NCBI RefSeq assembly: GCF_009870125.1
Contig: NC_046683.1
Coordinates: 38,393,869-38,457,868, forward strand
Source: Drosophila pseudoobscura
Taxonomy: Eukaryota > Arthropoda > Insecta > Diptera > Drosophilidae
DNA: 64,000 nucleotides
Direction: 5' to 3'
Part shown: positions 34,251-47,999 of the stretch, one piece after another
Layout of the letters: each line of letters begins with the position of its first letter
How positions within the stretch are numbered: position 1 is the stretch's first letter
Notes under the pieces: model-generated
What the model was told of the DNA's origin: nothing
The model's input: only the letters and a program-made list of their open reading frames with translations
Databases searched by the model: none
Made by a program: the position numbers and the translations under genes

Positions 34251-37200
34251 TGTCCATTGACAATTGAATATCCACCTGCAAAGTTGAAGTTTCATCTAGC
34301 TAAATGAACGGATACGGATACGCTTATTGATGTAAGCTATGTACATATATACACATTTATTTTGCACAATCGTGAGTTCCGCCCCTAAAAGAAGCCTAAT
34401 ATAACGGTCTGAATGACTGATAAGTCAAGGCGAGGCTCTGGCGGTGGCGCTGGCGCAGGTCACGTCGTAGGTGTCACGTGCGCTGGCGCTGTTCGTGTGG
34501 GTCGTATGCGCAAAATGCCTTCGCAAGCCAAGGGCGCGTGGCGCCTCTCTTTCACTCTGCCCTTCTCTGTGACTGGCTCGCTCGCACCCAAGGCACATTC
34601 AGCGCATGCCCCAGACGAAAAGGCATCAATTGCTGGAGGAGAAACATCATCTCCGACGGGATTGGCCAAGCACATTCAGCCTCTTGGCGGAGTGGGGTGT
34701 GAGTGGGTGGAAATGCGGGCAAATGTCTCCAAAAAGACAAGCCTCAGATGCACCTCACATTCACCTCAGCTCCTAATTATTTAATTAGCCATTTCGAAAG
34801 ACCGATGCGCATTTCCGTCCTTTCAGTCCTGAGACTGAAAGCAGCGCAGTAGGTTACTCGGATCGCAATATTATTAAGTTTGAGAAATAAGACTTTCATA
34901 ACCCCCCTTCATCGTGAACCAATTAGAAGTCGATTGAATCTTCAACTCAAAAAATTCCAGATGCGTTCAATTGCCGTGTTCTAACTCTTCCTTCCAATCC
35001 ACAGCAGTTGCTCCCACCTTGTTTAATGCCATGGCAATGCTAAGGAGCGTTATCTTTATTGCAGCTGGACGCTTTTTTAATACCATTCGTCCTGGTAGTC
35101 CCATTCTCTGCACAGATGTAGAAAAAAGTTTCACCTGTTACCATAGCGAAAGCACATACAATTTTACGTAATGCCTGCTCATCCTAATCCGTATCCACAT
35201 TCGTGTACCAGGCAAAGCGTGGGGGTGGTGTGGGGGTGGACAGGTGACAGAAGCCAGGGGGACGGCAACCAATGTCAAAAGCCATAAATTACCTCAAGTT
35301 AAAGACCGACTGGTGCCTGGATACGCTAAATTTGTAAAAATCCGACCAGTTGCACAGAATATTTACCTTTTGTGCCATGGGCCAGGTGCAAATTCCACAG
35401 CTGCAATGCCTTTTAGTTAAGCATTTTCAAATTCCAGGTACTAATTAAAGAATTGTAGTGCCACAAAATCATAAAAATTAAATTGTTAATTGTTAGCCGT
35501 AAGTTAAAACAAATAATTTATTAAAAATAGTGAAACAAAAAAAAAACTATTCTCTAAGACCTTACAGTGACATTTGACAAGTATCAAATTTGTACTTAAA
35601 TTCCCTACCCAATCCTCAACCTAACGCTTGTCGTTGCACAAATATACATGTGTTGTTGTTTTAAAACTTTCCCTATCCATTCCTAAACCTAATTTGTGCT
35701 GCCGTTGTCCTTCAATGCGTACTGAACCGCACTCTACACCCATTAGCCACAGCACACTTCTCCACACCTCTCCACACGCTAACGCAGATACAGATACACG
35801 CACTTAGGTATACTTACATTCCGGGCAATGGCAGCACATGCAGATGTAATTCATTTTACAACTTTCCACTCGCAAAAAAGCGAAAAAAAATTTCGGTTTT
35901 GCACAAATTGTGACCAAAAGGGTAAACGTAATTTTTTGTATCTGCTGTACCTGCAAGTGGAGTGGATTAAATGTGGGACGGTTCGTTTGGTGCACAAATA
36001 TGGTTCAAAAAACCAACAATTTGCCAGAGGGCGAACAAGGAAAAGTTTCACAAAAATTACAAACAAATTCCTCTCTTGCTAAAAGTTTGAAGGGATAGTC
36101 GACATAGGGCGTGCCCTGTGAGGCACACGTATTGCAATGCGTGCGATTGGGAAGCCTCCCTCCTGCAGTTGAGTTTAACTGATACATTGGGGAAAAAAAC
36201 GAATCAATTTCAGTTCAACGGTTGTGTTGGCCCATAGATGAGAAACTGAATTTTTTTATCAATATAAATCGGGGGAGCTTTAACGTAAAGACAGATTATT
36301 TCAAGTAAAGTAAGTATGTTACTAATTTAAAGTAACTCCTATCTCGGAGCTTTATGAATATAGTGATTTATCTATCCCATTTCTATCCTATCTATTTCGC
36401 GTAGAAGTATTATTTCAATTTATCCGAAATCGATGGGCTGACATATTCTGATTAAAAAACTCGACCAAGTCGCCGCCCTTCTGCCGTACATTTCATTTAT
36501 AATGAATTTTTCAATGTTTATCATTTGCAAATTAATTAAAACTCCAACTAAATTTGCGTCAAAAATGCGTCTCTGTTTATGAGTAGCATATCGAAGCTCA
36601 TTAACAATATGTCATTTATTTATTTTTTTTTGTTTATTAAATACTGACGTATTCTCTCGCAATGCATTTGGTAAAATATTAATGATTACTTCTGACACGC
36701 ATGGGCATAATTTTGCTACGTTCTGTGCATTTGCATATTCCTATTACATTAAATATTTCTGTCTGCCCCTCGAGGGGGAATCCAAAATTTAACTTTGGCT
36801 ATTTGTGAAGCCTGGCCGAAGATTTTAAAAGGTGAGTCCATGCCGAAATGGCAAAGGTTTAAAAGTTTGTAGGGCTATGAGAAGTACCAAATGGTGTGCA
36901 CTAGAGGGTACCCATTTGATACAGACTATTCGCGACATACTTTTGGAAAAAGTTTACGGCCATTCAATTGAGTGTAGAAAGAGACGGTCGCTATAGATGA
37001 AGTTTAAGATGATTTCAAAGAGTGAAAACTCTTTAGTCAACCCACTGGCAACATTTCAGCCTGTGGGCTTTTGCATGGCCATTACGCTATTAGGCTTGCG
37101 GGAATATCAGCTAGTTGCAGAAGTGTTCCAGAGGCATATTTGCACAGGAGAAGCGAAAATAGAGCCAAACTTATAACTGGTATCAATCATGTCGAACTCG

Positions 37201-39179
37201 GTTCTGGGCATGAGGTGGGGTCTTGTAGCTGTGGCTTTTGTCTTCGCATCGATGGTGTTCAATGTCAATGGAAAATGCACTATGAAACCGAGAGCTGCTC
37301 TTTTGGCTGTTGCACAGGACTGCAGCAGACGGCAACAATGGACTTCTCCGCCCATATAAGACAAATAATTAACACTTGCTCGAATAGGATCCTGTTGCCC
37401 GCCTAAACTCCACCCAACGACCCCCCATGGTGTTTCGCCTCGTATGGCGGTTGATAATTAAATCTTTTCACCAAATTTCAAAGTGACTCGGGGTTGCCAA
37501 TGAAAGTGCTGGACTGGGCCTGGTTTTCTGCTGATAAAGTTGAAATTGTCCAGCAACACGTAATTATAAGTCCACGACTCTGCTCACCTGTCCGGGCAGG
37601 TAACAGACGAGGGATATGCAGACGGTGTTCTCTTGCGCCATAAAGGCATTTAGTATTCAGACAGCACTTGCTCCCCCCACAGGAGTATTTCTGCATCTCT
37701 CTATAGTTCTCCAAATGTCTCTATAAGAGTACGAGTACTCATGGGTCCCGCAATGTGACTGTGCGTGTATCGCAATATCAGGGTTTTCTTTTAGAGTCTA
37801 GAGCAATTTTAAATATTTGTCCGGAATTCAACTGACTTGCCAGGCATTTTTAATGCCCCCGACACTCTGAACGGCTACAGCAGGATTGCAGTAGGCCCCT
37901 GTAAGATTGGGATCATGGCGTACTTATCATTAACGGTAAATCTGCAAAGTGAAATCAATTAATCCTCGTAGAGAGTCGGACAGAACGCCGTTATTCCGGA
38001 GGGCACTCTATGTAGAAAGAAATATCCAGGTATTAGGACAGACGTTATTAGCATAGTTGGGAGTATTACATATAGATGGGCGAAGCTATTATGTTCAACG
38101 GATGTGACAAGAAAAAACTATATCCACACGTATAGATAAAACACACACACCCACGCCGCGTTTCATCAGAAGGCCCTAATTGGATACTCTTGCACGGACT
38201 CGGAGAGCAGCAGCAGCATCAGGAACAGGGCCGCAGAACAACAGAAGCAGCCACGTTGATGGCCATAATTAATTGGATTTGGCAAACAATTTGTACAGTT
38301 TCGTTTTCAGGCTAAACTAACTTAGTTTGCTGCAAACTTTCCCAGAAAGAGAGCTGGACACAGGGCAGAGAAAAGACAGCACACAGCATACAGCAGACGG
38401 AGGACAATGGATGCATTTAGCTGAAAATTGTTTTATTAGCTGTTCCGAAAAACACAGCATGCATCCGGACCCGCAACCACAACACACGAAAAACATACTA
38501 ATTTTCACAAAGCGCCCGGGAGTGCTCACCACGACCTGACTATTATATTCAGGATAGGAATGGCATGTATTAAGTTGCAAGTTCTAAATAAAAGATGGAG
38601 TAGATCTAAACGCTGTCTTTGGATCAGAATGCGAACCTCAGTTACAATGCTGATTCGTTTTGTATGTTCGTGCAGCGAATTTGGTTGCGAAGTTTTGGAA
38701 TTCTCAGCAAACTACTCTATTCCCACTTGATTTACTATTGACTTGACGGAAATCATTCTCCTTGTGGCTTGTAGGACATCTATAACTTATTGAAGAACAC
38801 GGTAGCATCAAAACCATGGGGGGAGATTAACCCTGATCAAATGAGCACTACCAACGAGACCTCAGATTTTTGTAAGAAATTAGCTTACACTAATGGTAAC
38901 GGCAATGGGCAGCTTTTCCTTTTCTGCTGCGGCTGGCACTTACCTGCCTGCCACTCGGCACTACGAAAGCCAAAGCTACGAAATCATAGAAAGGCTTTGA
39001 TTTGGAGGCCGGCTAATCGCAGCCCTGAGTATCAGGTGTCCATGGCAGCCAAACCAACCGGGGCCTTGCCAGAGGAGTGCCCGGAGCTGTGATTCACAAA
39101 TGGCAGGTCAAGGAAGTGGCAGAATAGCAAACACTATAAAATCTCAATAATTCACAAAATCTTTGTGGGAGAACGCATC
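34251..39179. other. Long unique non-coding stretch
   Basis: No confident gene. Open frames near 34.4-34.8 kb are GC-rich and overlap on both strands without domains. The only ORF singled out is the small signal-peptide candidate at 37,189-37,359. The DNA could be an intron or intergenic spacer. Confidence 0.45.
37189..37359 (+). CDS. Possible small secreted peptide (56 aa), hypothetical
   Basis: An ATG-started frame of 56 codons in otherwise gene-free DNA. Residues 10-27 form a good signal peptide: W10 after an arginine, then GLVAVAFVFASMVFNV, with a plausible cleavage after VNG28. The mature part would be 28 residues with two cysteines (C30, C45) 14 residues apart and a basic CSRRQQ stretch. 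I do not recognise it as a known neuropeptide or immune peptide. No TATA box or splice sites support it, and one ORF of this size is expected by chance, so this is a lead, not a gene call. Confidence 0.25.
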   Translation: MSNSVLGMRWGLVAVAFVFASMVFNVNGKCTMKPRAALLAVAQDCSRRQQWTSPPI

Positions 39180-39302
39180 TTATACTCGATACTCAAAATA
39201 AGTTTAAGGGTATATTAGCGTGTAACATCTAGAAGGAAGCGTTTCCGACCCCATAAAGAATATATATTCCTGATCAGCATCAACAGCCGAGTCGATACAG
39301 CC
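39180..39302 (+). mobile_element. Helentron 5' fragment
   Basis: TTATACTCGATACTCAAAAT start and the TATATTCCTGATCAGCATC core, truncated after GAGTCGATACAGCCAT. A dispersed repeat in reverse orientation follows directly. Confidence 0.75.
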
Positions 39303-39655
39303 ATTAATATATTTTTGTTTGTTTTTTAATCTTAGCCGTAGTAGCCGCACAAAGTGGAGGTCTATTCAAACTAAATATGTGTATTGGGCGAGTAATCCGA
39401 GCCGAGCAAGAATGAACATGAGCTTTAAATTCTAATTGAATGTTATTGATTCGAGGCAACGTTGTTGCCCAATGTCGCGATGTAAGAACGAAAGCCGTAA
39501 ACACAGTAGCAGCCAGCGGGGTAGTGGCAGGTGAGCATGTTACTAAAAGCTACTATCAATACACTCCATGTGTCGGGGAACACATTGATTAACAGATATA
39601 TATATATATATGTCGATATCAATATAATATTGTGGGACCTTTTTGAAGCAACAAC
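39303..39655 (-). repeat. Dispersed repeat, possibly a solo LTR (copy 2)
   Basis: Reverse-complement match to 3,818-4,180 with many substitutions and small indels. As in copy 1, it adjoins a Helentron 5' fragment. Confidence 0.55.
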
Positions 39656-40120
39656 ACAATTTGATTCGTCTAAAAAAGATTTATTTTGATTATAAGTGAA
39701 AAGATTATTTACACGTGATTGATAACTTCAGATAAGAGAATCAACAATTAAATATTTATGCTCCTATTCTTCAATACTTCGATACTTCAATTATTATTTA
39801 ACTTTTTGAGCAATTTAGCTTAACACTAAATTTAGACTTTCAATATTATTTTCAATATTATTTTATTAACACCTTAGCTCTATACGAGTATTTCATAATG
39901 TTTTTATTTGACAGCTAATCGTCTTTATTCGATAGTTTATCGCCTTTATCGATATGTGGCACCACCTCCCAAAAAGCTTATCATTGGAGTCACATATGCA
40001 TGTGTACATGTGTATACATTGTACATCTGTATATATAATTTTTTTTTATGTTGTTCGAAAAATAAAATATATTTTATAGGTTAAATAAATCATAAGATTA
40101 CATGTTTATTTTTTTACTGA
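39656..40120. other. AT-rich non-coding stretch
   Basis: Very AT-rich, with no gene or recognised element. Confidence 0.4.
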
Positions 40121-40180
40121 CAGCACCCGGTATAAATGTAGAGCCGCGGCCCTTTTCGCGGCTTACAACGTTTCCGCTCG
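40121..40180 (+). mobile_element. Helentron 3'-terminal scrap
   Basis: Only the last 60 bp: CCCGGTATAAATGTAGAG, the hairpin (CCGCG/CGCGG arms) and ACGTTTCCGCTCG. Confidence 0.65.
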
Positions 40181-40505
40181 TGTTTATTAAAATAACCATA
40201 CAAACGCAATTCTATTATATTATAGATTATTATTGGAATAGATTACCAATTACCTCCAATTACATACAATACCCTACTTAAAATAATTTTAATAATTTAA
40301 TAATTAATTAAATAAATTCCTTTCAATGACTACATTAATTAATATGCCTGCTCAAAGTCTTTCAATAGTCGATTAATTGATTTTTTATTACCAAATATTA
40401 CCAAATGGTTTTTGTTGTATTTTATTTACTTTCTTACTCAATGATAAATTCAATTAAACAAATGAAAATATGCCGTTCTGCATGCGAATTAATTGATTTT
40501 AAGTA

Positions 40506-41402
40506 CAGTAGAATACGTTTTTAACGACACTCAAGGGACCGACGATTTTACGTCGTTATACCCGGAAGACCAACAGAGGCAAACAATTTTTTTATTTTTT
40601 ATTTTTTATTTTATTGTTGCCATGTTTGTAATAGGTTTGAAAATAAAACTATTTAATTTATTAATCAAAACTAAAAATTTAGTTCATTAACATGGTTATT
40701 TTCATAAAAAGTCGTCTATGTACATAAACCGCATATTCATAAGCATAATATATCAAGACTAAATTCTATATGTGGCTTTTCTTTTTATTTTTAATATATA
40801 TAATCAGTAATATTTGATTGTTTAGCAGTAGTTTTTGACAAATAAAAACAGTCGCGCACAGCATTATTTAAACGAGACATGCTGTGCGTTAACCTGTCGT
40901 CATTAAAATTTTAGTGGACAAATCTATTCAGAATTTCTGCAGCCTTAAATGACTCCAAAAGGTGATGACACATCTTCCTTTTGATTTTCGACGTTGTCGT
41001 CGCTGTCCTGTCTGTCATCTAATATATTTTTAACAATTTTGTCTTCGGAAGGTTCCCCACAAATCGCCACACCATTGTCAATAAGAACATATTCATCCAG
41101 TTCTTCCTTTGAAATCGGCGCCGATCACTGATAAATACATATGTACATACATTTCTAAGAGCGTCGCTTAATGCTTTATTTTTTTGGCATTATTTTGTTG
41201 TATTTTTCTTTCGGCACGTCGCAATAGCCGGTTGAATTGTGAAAAATTTCGTCGGTATAAGCGGTAAGTCGCTAAAAGCGGAGACGTCCAAAGCTAAGGC
41301 CCTTTTATATAAGTTTGTATGGGGACCAACCAAGTCATCGAATTTTTGTCACTATGGCCGGACGGACGCTATAAGCAGAGTCGTTATAACCGGACTCTAC
41401 TG
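40506..41402. mobile_element. pogo-like DNA transposon remnant (897 bp)
   Basis: The ends are inverted: CAGTAGAATACG at the left and CGGACTCTACTG at the right, each flanked by TA, the target duplication of Tc1/mariner/pogo elements. Further inward both ends share ACGAC and GTCGTTATA blocks. The inside holds the end of a transposase on the minus strand (40,911-41,127). Most of the coding region is deleted, so it is non-autonomous. Confidence 0.75.
40911..41127 (-). pseudogene. pogo/CENP-B-type transposase C-terminal end
   Basis: Minus-strand frame beginning PISKEELDEYVLIDNGVAIC, followed by an acidic stretch (EDKIVKNILDD). After a frameshift near 40,955 it ends SFKAAEILNRFVH and a stop at 40,911. 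The acidic tail followed by a short helix is the usual end of pogo-group transposases. The DDE catalytic part is absent. Confidence 0.65.
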
Positions 41403-44400
41403 TATTTGTATTAATTTCTATGTAGATGAATAATATTTGAAGAGGTTTCCGATGGTTAACACCTCGGTGGAAAATGATTCGTGTTGGTGCATTATTATAG
41501 GCTAAGAGAGACAAGCGTTTTCCTTATTAGTATTTATTCAATGGTGGGTATGTGAGAATCCAAGAGACGAATTAAAACCGATGCAAAAAAAAAGCCGATC
41601 AAATTAGCAATAGCAAAAAAAAAATACCGATGGGTGCATTTTAGTATTAGGCAAGAACTTTTTATTAGGGTTCTTAGTGCCATGGTGAGTTTATGCCAAT
41701 GATGGTGAGGGTGCGTAAGATTGTCTATAGTGCAAAGGTCATTCAAGTAGTTTTTTCCTATTTCAAATTCAGTGGTTTATATGTTAGTATAAACGAATCG
41801 ATTATTTAAGACGGCAACAACTAGACAGAGTTTGACCGAACAGACACCTAAAATTTATCTGAAGATATTCCATGTTATTTATCTGAAGAATATCTTTTAA
41901 CTTAATAACAATATTTTTGGGAGGCAATATTCTTATTGCAGTTCAGAAGTGCCGCAGCGATCGCGAGATATTTCTTGGACGCTGATCCAGCTGTTTTTGT
42001 GGTTGATGTTGGCAACATTCTTGTTAACTTACATACAGATACATAGAAATATATGGACACTGTTTGATCACTGTGCGACTGCGAGAACAGTCGACCTACA
42101 CCACTACTAACGCACCTATGTAAACCACTTTAAGCGGTATGAATCTTCACCGGATGAGAGTTTTAAATGAAGGAATGTAATTTTACTGTATTTTTATTTA
42201 AATTGAAGTATTTAATTGCCGGGACTTCTGCAGAAAAGCTTACTCCGAGGTGTGTCAATGCTCACATGAGTCTTATGCCAACAACAGCAGCAACAACAAA
42301 GGACGCGACAATATAGAAAAATATAATACAAATATATGAATAAATTGTTACTCCTCGTTGTCGCTGTCGCTGTGACTGTGACTGTGGCTATACCCCATCT
42401 TTCAGCTTGGTCCTGGTGCCTGGATGGAAGTTGAAACACCCACGACACACCACCGTCACACATTGTGGCATTTTAAGCGGAAAATATGCCGCACTTCCGG
42501 CTCGTTTTGGTTGTTGTTTGTTGTACTGCATGGAATGGGGTGGCGGGAGGGCGGGCCATCCAGACGGCATCAAGGCCTGGTCGTGCACCGACCGGAGTCG
42601 GAGAAATTCGAGTCGTGTTGACTTGGTTACCGTTATAAGACAGGCAAAGCAACTGGAACAACAGGCAGGCATCTTCACCTCTCTCTTTCTTCCTCCCTTT
42701 TTGTTTGTGTGTGTGTAAATTTACTGCTTTTATATTTACAAATATATATACAAATATAAGTATATAGATTATAATGCCAGCGTGAATGCGGAACTAAAAG
42801 CCAGCAGAGCAAAGTGTTGATAGAGAGCAACACGAGTTCTGAGAGTCGGAGTCCGCAAGAAGGTAACAAGCGAACCACGGAACAACCCTGACGGAGAGAG
42901 CCACCGCCAGAAGCTAGTACTTTGAACGCCGAAGCGAAAACTCATCACACAAATTAAATTACACAATCCAAATACGCTTTCGCTTCATTCTTAATTGCCC
43001 AAACGAATTTAGGACTTGCCGTTCCGCCTTGAATCGAATCGGACTCTGCTTGAAATTTGTTTGCGCCCCGAAATTCTGTTAGCTTACCTGGAAATAACTC
43101 TGAACGAAACCAGTCCAACGTTTGAAGTATAAATATCTATACATATATATTATTGGAATCTAATTCAATGTCTTGTTACACGGAAGTTAAATATACGAAC
43201 ATGATTTAGTGATCCAAGGTCTTTCAAGATCCAAAAAAATTATGGTTTGGGTACATTAACCTTTTTCAAGAAAATCTGCTTTTAGAAAAGTCCATAAGAA
43301 ATATTTTTAAGACTAATGCTTCTCTCAAACGATTCAACATAGTTAGGGTAATCAGACTGTTCCCAAATTTCGCTTAGAATCAGCTGAATCGTAGTGCCGA
43401 ATACTTTCGTTTAAATAATTCAACTCTATTCATTGAAATGTTCTCAAATGTAATTTCGCATCCAATCTCAAACACCAAATAATAAACAATCTTAATGAAG
43501 ATAATTGTACAACAAGTGCAATGGGATTAATTTTGAAATGCATATCTCAGTGTTGATCGATGATAATTAATACCATCACAAGGTGTCCGCAAGAATCGTT
43601 GTGCATCCTCACACAAAAGTGTCACAGGTTTCGGGAAATGAAAAGAGCTTTTACCTCCCAAACCACTCTTATTCACTCGCCACTCTGCAGTAGGGGGTCT
43701 TTAGATAGATCTGGCATTTAAAGCAATGGAAATGTTCGGCATCCAGCGAAAAAAGGTATTGGGCTTCGGGTTGTGGCCGGGGAAGAGCTCATTAGGTGAG
43801 GTGACTGCAGCAAGAGCAGGAGCTGGGAGCAGAAACGGTAGGTGCAGGAAAGGGGAGCGGTGTCGAAACGAATCGAAATGGAATACCCTGACAAACAATG
43901 GACCAGTGGCGTTCATTATCAGCTACCACAATCCGAACGGCACGACACAACACGACATGGACAAGGGAAAAATTTCAAAAGAAAATGGTAAGCAGCAGTA
44001 GCCTGTGAAGGCCAGGCCAGGACAGGACATGCTTCTGGACAGTGTAGGGCAGGACAGAACAGGACAGGACAGTCCCGGACTAAGGACGAAGAAGTCTCAG
44101 GCTTGGCCAAAGTTTTGGTGTGAAACTAAATTGAAATTAAAAGCACAATAAAGACAGCTTTCCAGCTGGACGGGACAGGGCCAGGGACTGGCAAGAAAGC
44201 AGACAGTCAGGCAGACAGCCAACATGCCAGACAGCAGCATGGGGAGATAGAAAGATATAACCAGGAGTTGAACAGTCTGCGGCGAGGGTCTTAGTACGAA
44301 ATGATTTATGGCTGTTTGCATGTTTGCCTACTCCGGATCTTGATCCGGGTCTGGTATGGTGCTGGATCTGGCTGCTCTCAACGACTGAAAATTGTTTCAA

Positions 44401-47400
44401 GAATCTAACAAAACGATGAAGTTTGCATTAGGGGACCATTAGAGACTTGGGTTGACTTGTAGCCCTACTGTCTCCATCTCTTTGAGTCGCTAAGAGTTGA
44501 ATTACATATGTATGTGTATGTACAACGGAAATGGATACAAACACACTAACGACTCACTTGATATAAATTGATTTACCAGCGATTGTGGCAGACATACCAC
44601 AATGACACAATGACAGTCAAGCAAAAAAAAAAGTAAGCTCCATAAATATTGTGAATCTCTTCTAATCTAACAATATACATTTATTTAATATGAGTGTTAG
44701 CCTTAGCCTAAGACTTAAACTAGCACTGGCATCGAAGAACTTTTCCATCAATTGCCAGACGTCGACTGTGGTTTCCAAAGAAGGTTTACGACAGGCACAA
44801 AACGGGTAGTCCTGTTCGACGACAGGAAATGATAACAGCAAATGTACTTTCTCCACTTTCCAATCAACTGAAATCAGGAGAAAAGTTTTGCAACGAGCTA
44901 AGCAGTTTTCCCGACGGCATTGCGAAGGGCTTCAATTAAAACCCTGAACGCTTACGAAAGCCACAACCGCAGAGCACTACTGTATTAAGGGTCGAATTAT
45001 TTAGAACATTCAACTTTTATTTAATGTAATTGTATGATAAATCACAGGTAAGTCACCACCTACATAGTATTGTCCGACGCGTATATCCGTCTGGTAGAGC
45101 TTTCGAATTCTGTGCAGCCAAAAGTGTTGTATTGAAGATGTCGCTTCCTATTCCTCGGACCAAAGGCGAGAATATAAGCACATGGACGGGATGTCCTGGA
45201 ACTGCATTGAGAGCCCTCAGACATATAATTCTCTATATAGGTATGTATATCTGAAGTTACTCATATAATTATATCCGGTACTTAAAGAGTATTCGTGTAG
45301 ACGTATGGCTATTTGGAACAGCAAGAAAGTGACGTTTTCGACACCATTAAGTATTAATATTCTTACTCAGAGTTACTCCCAATGTTACTTTCCACGTTAC
45401 TTGCAGGATCTGCTACTCATCCAAAGATATGTAATTTTCAAAGGTCTCAGGGTCTACAAATGATCCTTTTGTAATAAAACAATAAAATATAATGTATATA
45501 AAATATTTGGCCAATGGTTCCTATGGCAGCTATACTATGTATCGCTCTGATCGGATACATCAGATATATAGTAAACGTTGTCGAATCGATCTAAGACTTT
45601 AATGTTTTATTGTTTTATACCAAAAGGAACACATTTAGATCAGGGTTTAAGACCATTGCACTATGGTCCGAAAGACCACTTTTGTTGGCCAAAACCTAAT
45701 TTTTAAAAGTCAAAACTAAAACCAATGCATTGGTGCCGACACATTTTTTTTCGCCCATAGAAATAAACGAAACATACATACATATGTATGTACATATGTA
45801 CATTTGGTGGGGCTGTCACAGCTGCCTTTTTCCAGGGTTCAGCAAGAGCGGAGTGGCTTTCAACTGTGAATCCCCGCCGCACAATTTCAGATGTGACAAA
45901 GTTTTCAAGCGTCAACAAAAAGCAAAGCTATTTTCGGGGCAAGTTTATCGCTTTGCCGTTATTGAAAATGAAATAGCAGAGAGAGTTTTTGGCTCGGTCC
46001 TACAACCCTTTCTACACTCTCGGCGCACACGTTCGAGGAAAGTAATCTGCATATGCTTACATACATACGTATACATGTATATGTACGTACGGAACAAAAC
46101 ATACAGTTTATTAAACTCTCTCCACACACAGACACACACGTGCACATATATAGTGGGGCAAACATCGAGAGCAGTGGTATATTGAGAGGAGAGACAGACA
46201 AGATGACGGTAGCTAAAAATGGGCAACAAGCAAACAAACAAAACTTTTACATACTCTTTAGACGCCAAAGGGTTACCATGCGTTGAGAATCATCTTGAAG
46301 GTCCCCCCTTCAATACAATGACATTTCAGACTCAAAGGTGCAGAGATGCTAGCAGAAAAAGGCAAATGAAATGGAAAACTGTATAATCAAAGGAGTGCAA
46401 AATTAATTACATGAAAAGTGTGAAAGGGAAAAAACCGAAAATGAATGATATAGAGTCACCCCCCATGGACCCGAACGTCCCTGAAAGGGAAACAAAGAAA
46501 AACGTCAAAGATATAGCCCACACACAATAGAGTGCAATAGGAAGAAGAATAAGCAACAAGTACACTGTGAACAATATCCTGTCCTAAAAAACACCACAAG
46601 AAAGGTCCAAAATATTTAGTAGGTAAACCTTTTTTTTGTCAAAATATGGAAATCGGGACATCTGTAAATTCTCTATTCATGGAGTATACCATATGTCTTT
46701 ATTTTGTATGCTATTTTCTCTAAATTGTCATGAAAGTTATTGCTTTTATTCCTTAAAGCATTTTTTTACGCCACTTAATTTTTATTTTTTTTTCTTAAAC
46801 AAGACTAATCGAATCAAAATAATAAAAATAGAATAAGAACGGATCCCTTATGTGGACTCGTATATACAAAATATATGAGAGCATCTCCTTATTCTATAAA
46901 TTCCTTATCTTGTTTGTTTTCTGCATACTTTTTTACTCCCTTTTTGATCCGCTGCGCTCAAAGGAAAAGTGGGTAAAGCACACAAAACAAACAATAAGCA
47001 AACAAACAAGCAAAAATGTCACACATTCATCATACGTTATATTGTGAAAGTGGATGTGGATGTGAACAGACCACACCAGACCTACTCCCAGCCAGCCGGC
47101 AAGGTTTTGGACCTGGGTCGGAGTCTGGAACAGTTTCAGGTCCTGGTACAGGCAGTGGTAGACCAAGAGAAGTATCAGGGACAGGGGCAGACAATCTCGC
47201 GTTGCCCATGGCCAGCCGCATATTGTTGTGCCCACATGGACACAGAAGCAGAGTTGAGCTTCAGCTTTGGGTCAAAGTTGGCCTCTGCCCTTGCCACCGA
47301 CGAAAGGGGGTGGCCGGATGGCGGCAGAGAGCGGTACGCCCACCCAGCGCAGAGGTGCGGTTGCAAAACTATGGAAAAAGTGCAAAAAGGTCAGTAAATT

Positions 47401-47999
47401 AATGTGCAAAACGGTCACTGGATAAACGTTGAATGTGTCATCCTTTAGATGTGTACGTCTCCTGTGTGGGTGTGTATGTATATGTGTGTGTATATGTATA
47501 TGTTGGTAGCCGTATTTAAAAAGTATGTGTATGTGTGGGTGCGTTAAAGCAAAGCCGCCCCATGACCCACCAGGTCCACAGAAGGCTGGACACCCAGAGG
47601 AAAATTTTGCTTTGAGTTGCGGCCTCCGACACGCCCTAAAGCCACTCACACAGCAAAACAAACAAACCATACACAAGCACACATATGCATACACACAGTA
47701 AATATATACATATGTACATACATTCTGTTATGTTATCGAAATCTATCGTTTCTGAATGACTTCGCTACTCCTAAAAATTGTTCGATTCGTTTCTTTAAGA
47801 AAAGAAACTGTGTTTGCTAATTATCCTGTGCGTTTTTAAACGATCGTGTTTTTGTTGTTTGTGTATTTATTTTTTTAATTTAAAAATATTGTGTGCATTC
47901 TTAGCTTCTCCGCTCATTTTTACTGGCAGTTTCTATATGTCTTGTGCTCTGCACTCTCTCTGAGCCGCTCTCTGGTTTTATCTACCTTCTAATTATCTT
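41403..47999. other. Long unique non-coding stretch
   Basis: No gene can be supported. The stretch at 42,770-42,870 (GC-moderate, ending in a possible AAG/GTAACA donor) resembles a fly 5' UTR exon, but nothing confirms it. CAG repeats lie near 42,285-42,300 and TATG/CATA runs near 45,775-45,800 and 47,465-47,510. A DINE-1 remnant is at 45,270-45,640. Confidence 0.45.
45270..45640 (+). repeat. Old DINE-1/INE-1-like remnant
   Basis: Begins TTATATCCGGTACTTAAAGA, then a TTTTCGACACCATTAAGTAT block corresponding to CCGACCCCATAAAGTAT. Later come a GCAGCTATACTATGTATCGC and CTGATCGGATA segment and a TATACCAAAAGGAAC motif. It is much diverged from the other copies. Confidence 0.5.

Noticed and set aside
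34413..34784. GC-rich 123-codon frame
   Set aside because: Overlapping open frames exist on the other strand and in other phases, as expected of GC-rich non-coding DNA.
44662..44867. Possible minus-strand terminal exon (good acceptor CTCCTGATTTCAG, 65-codon frame)
   Set aside because: No upstream exon, no domain, and the only AATAAA lies inside the frame; probably chance.
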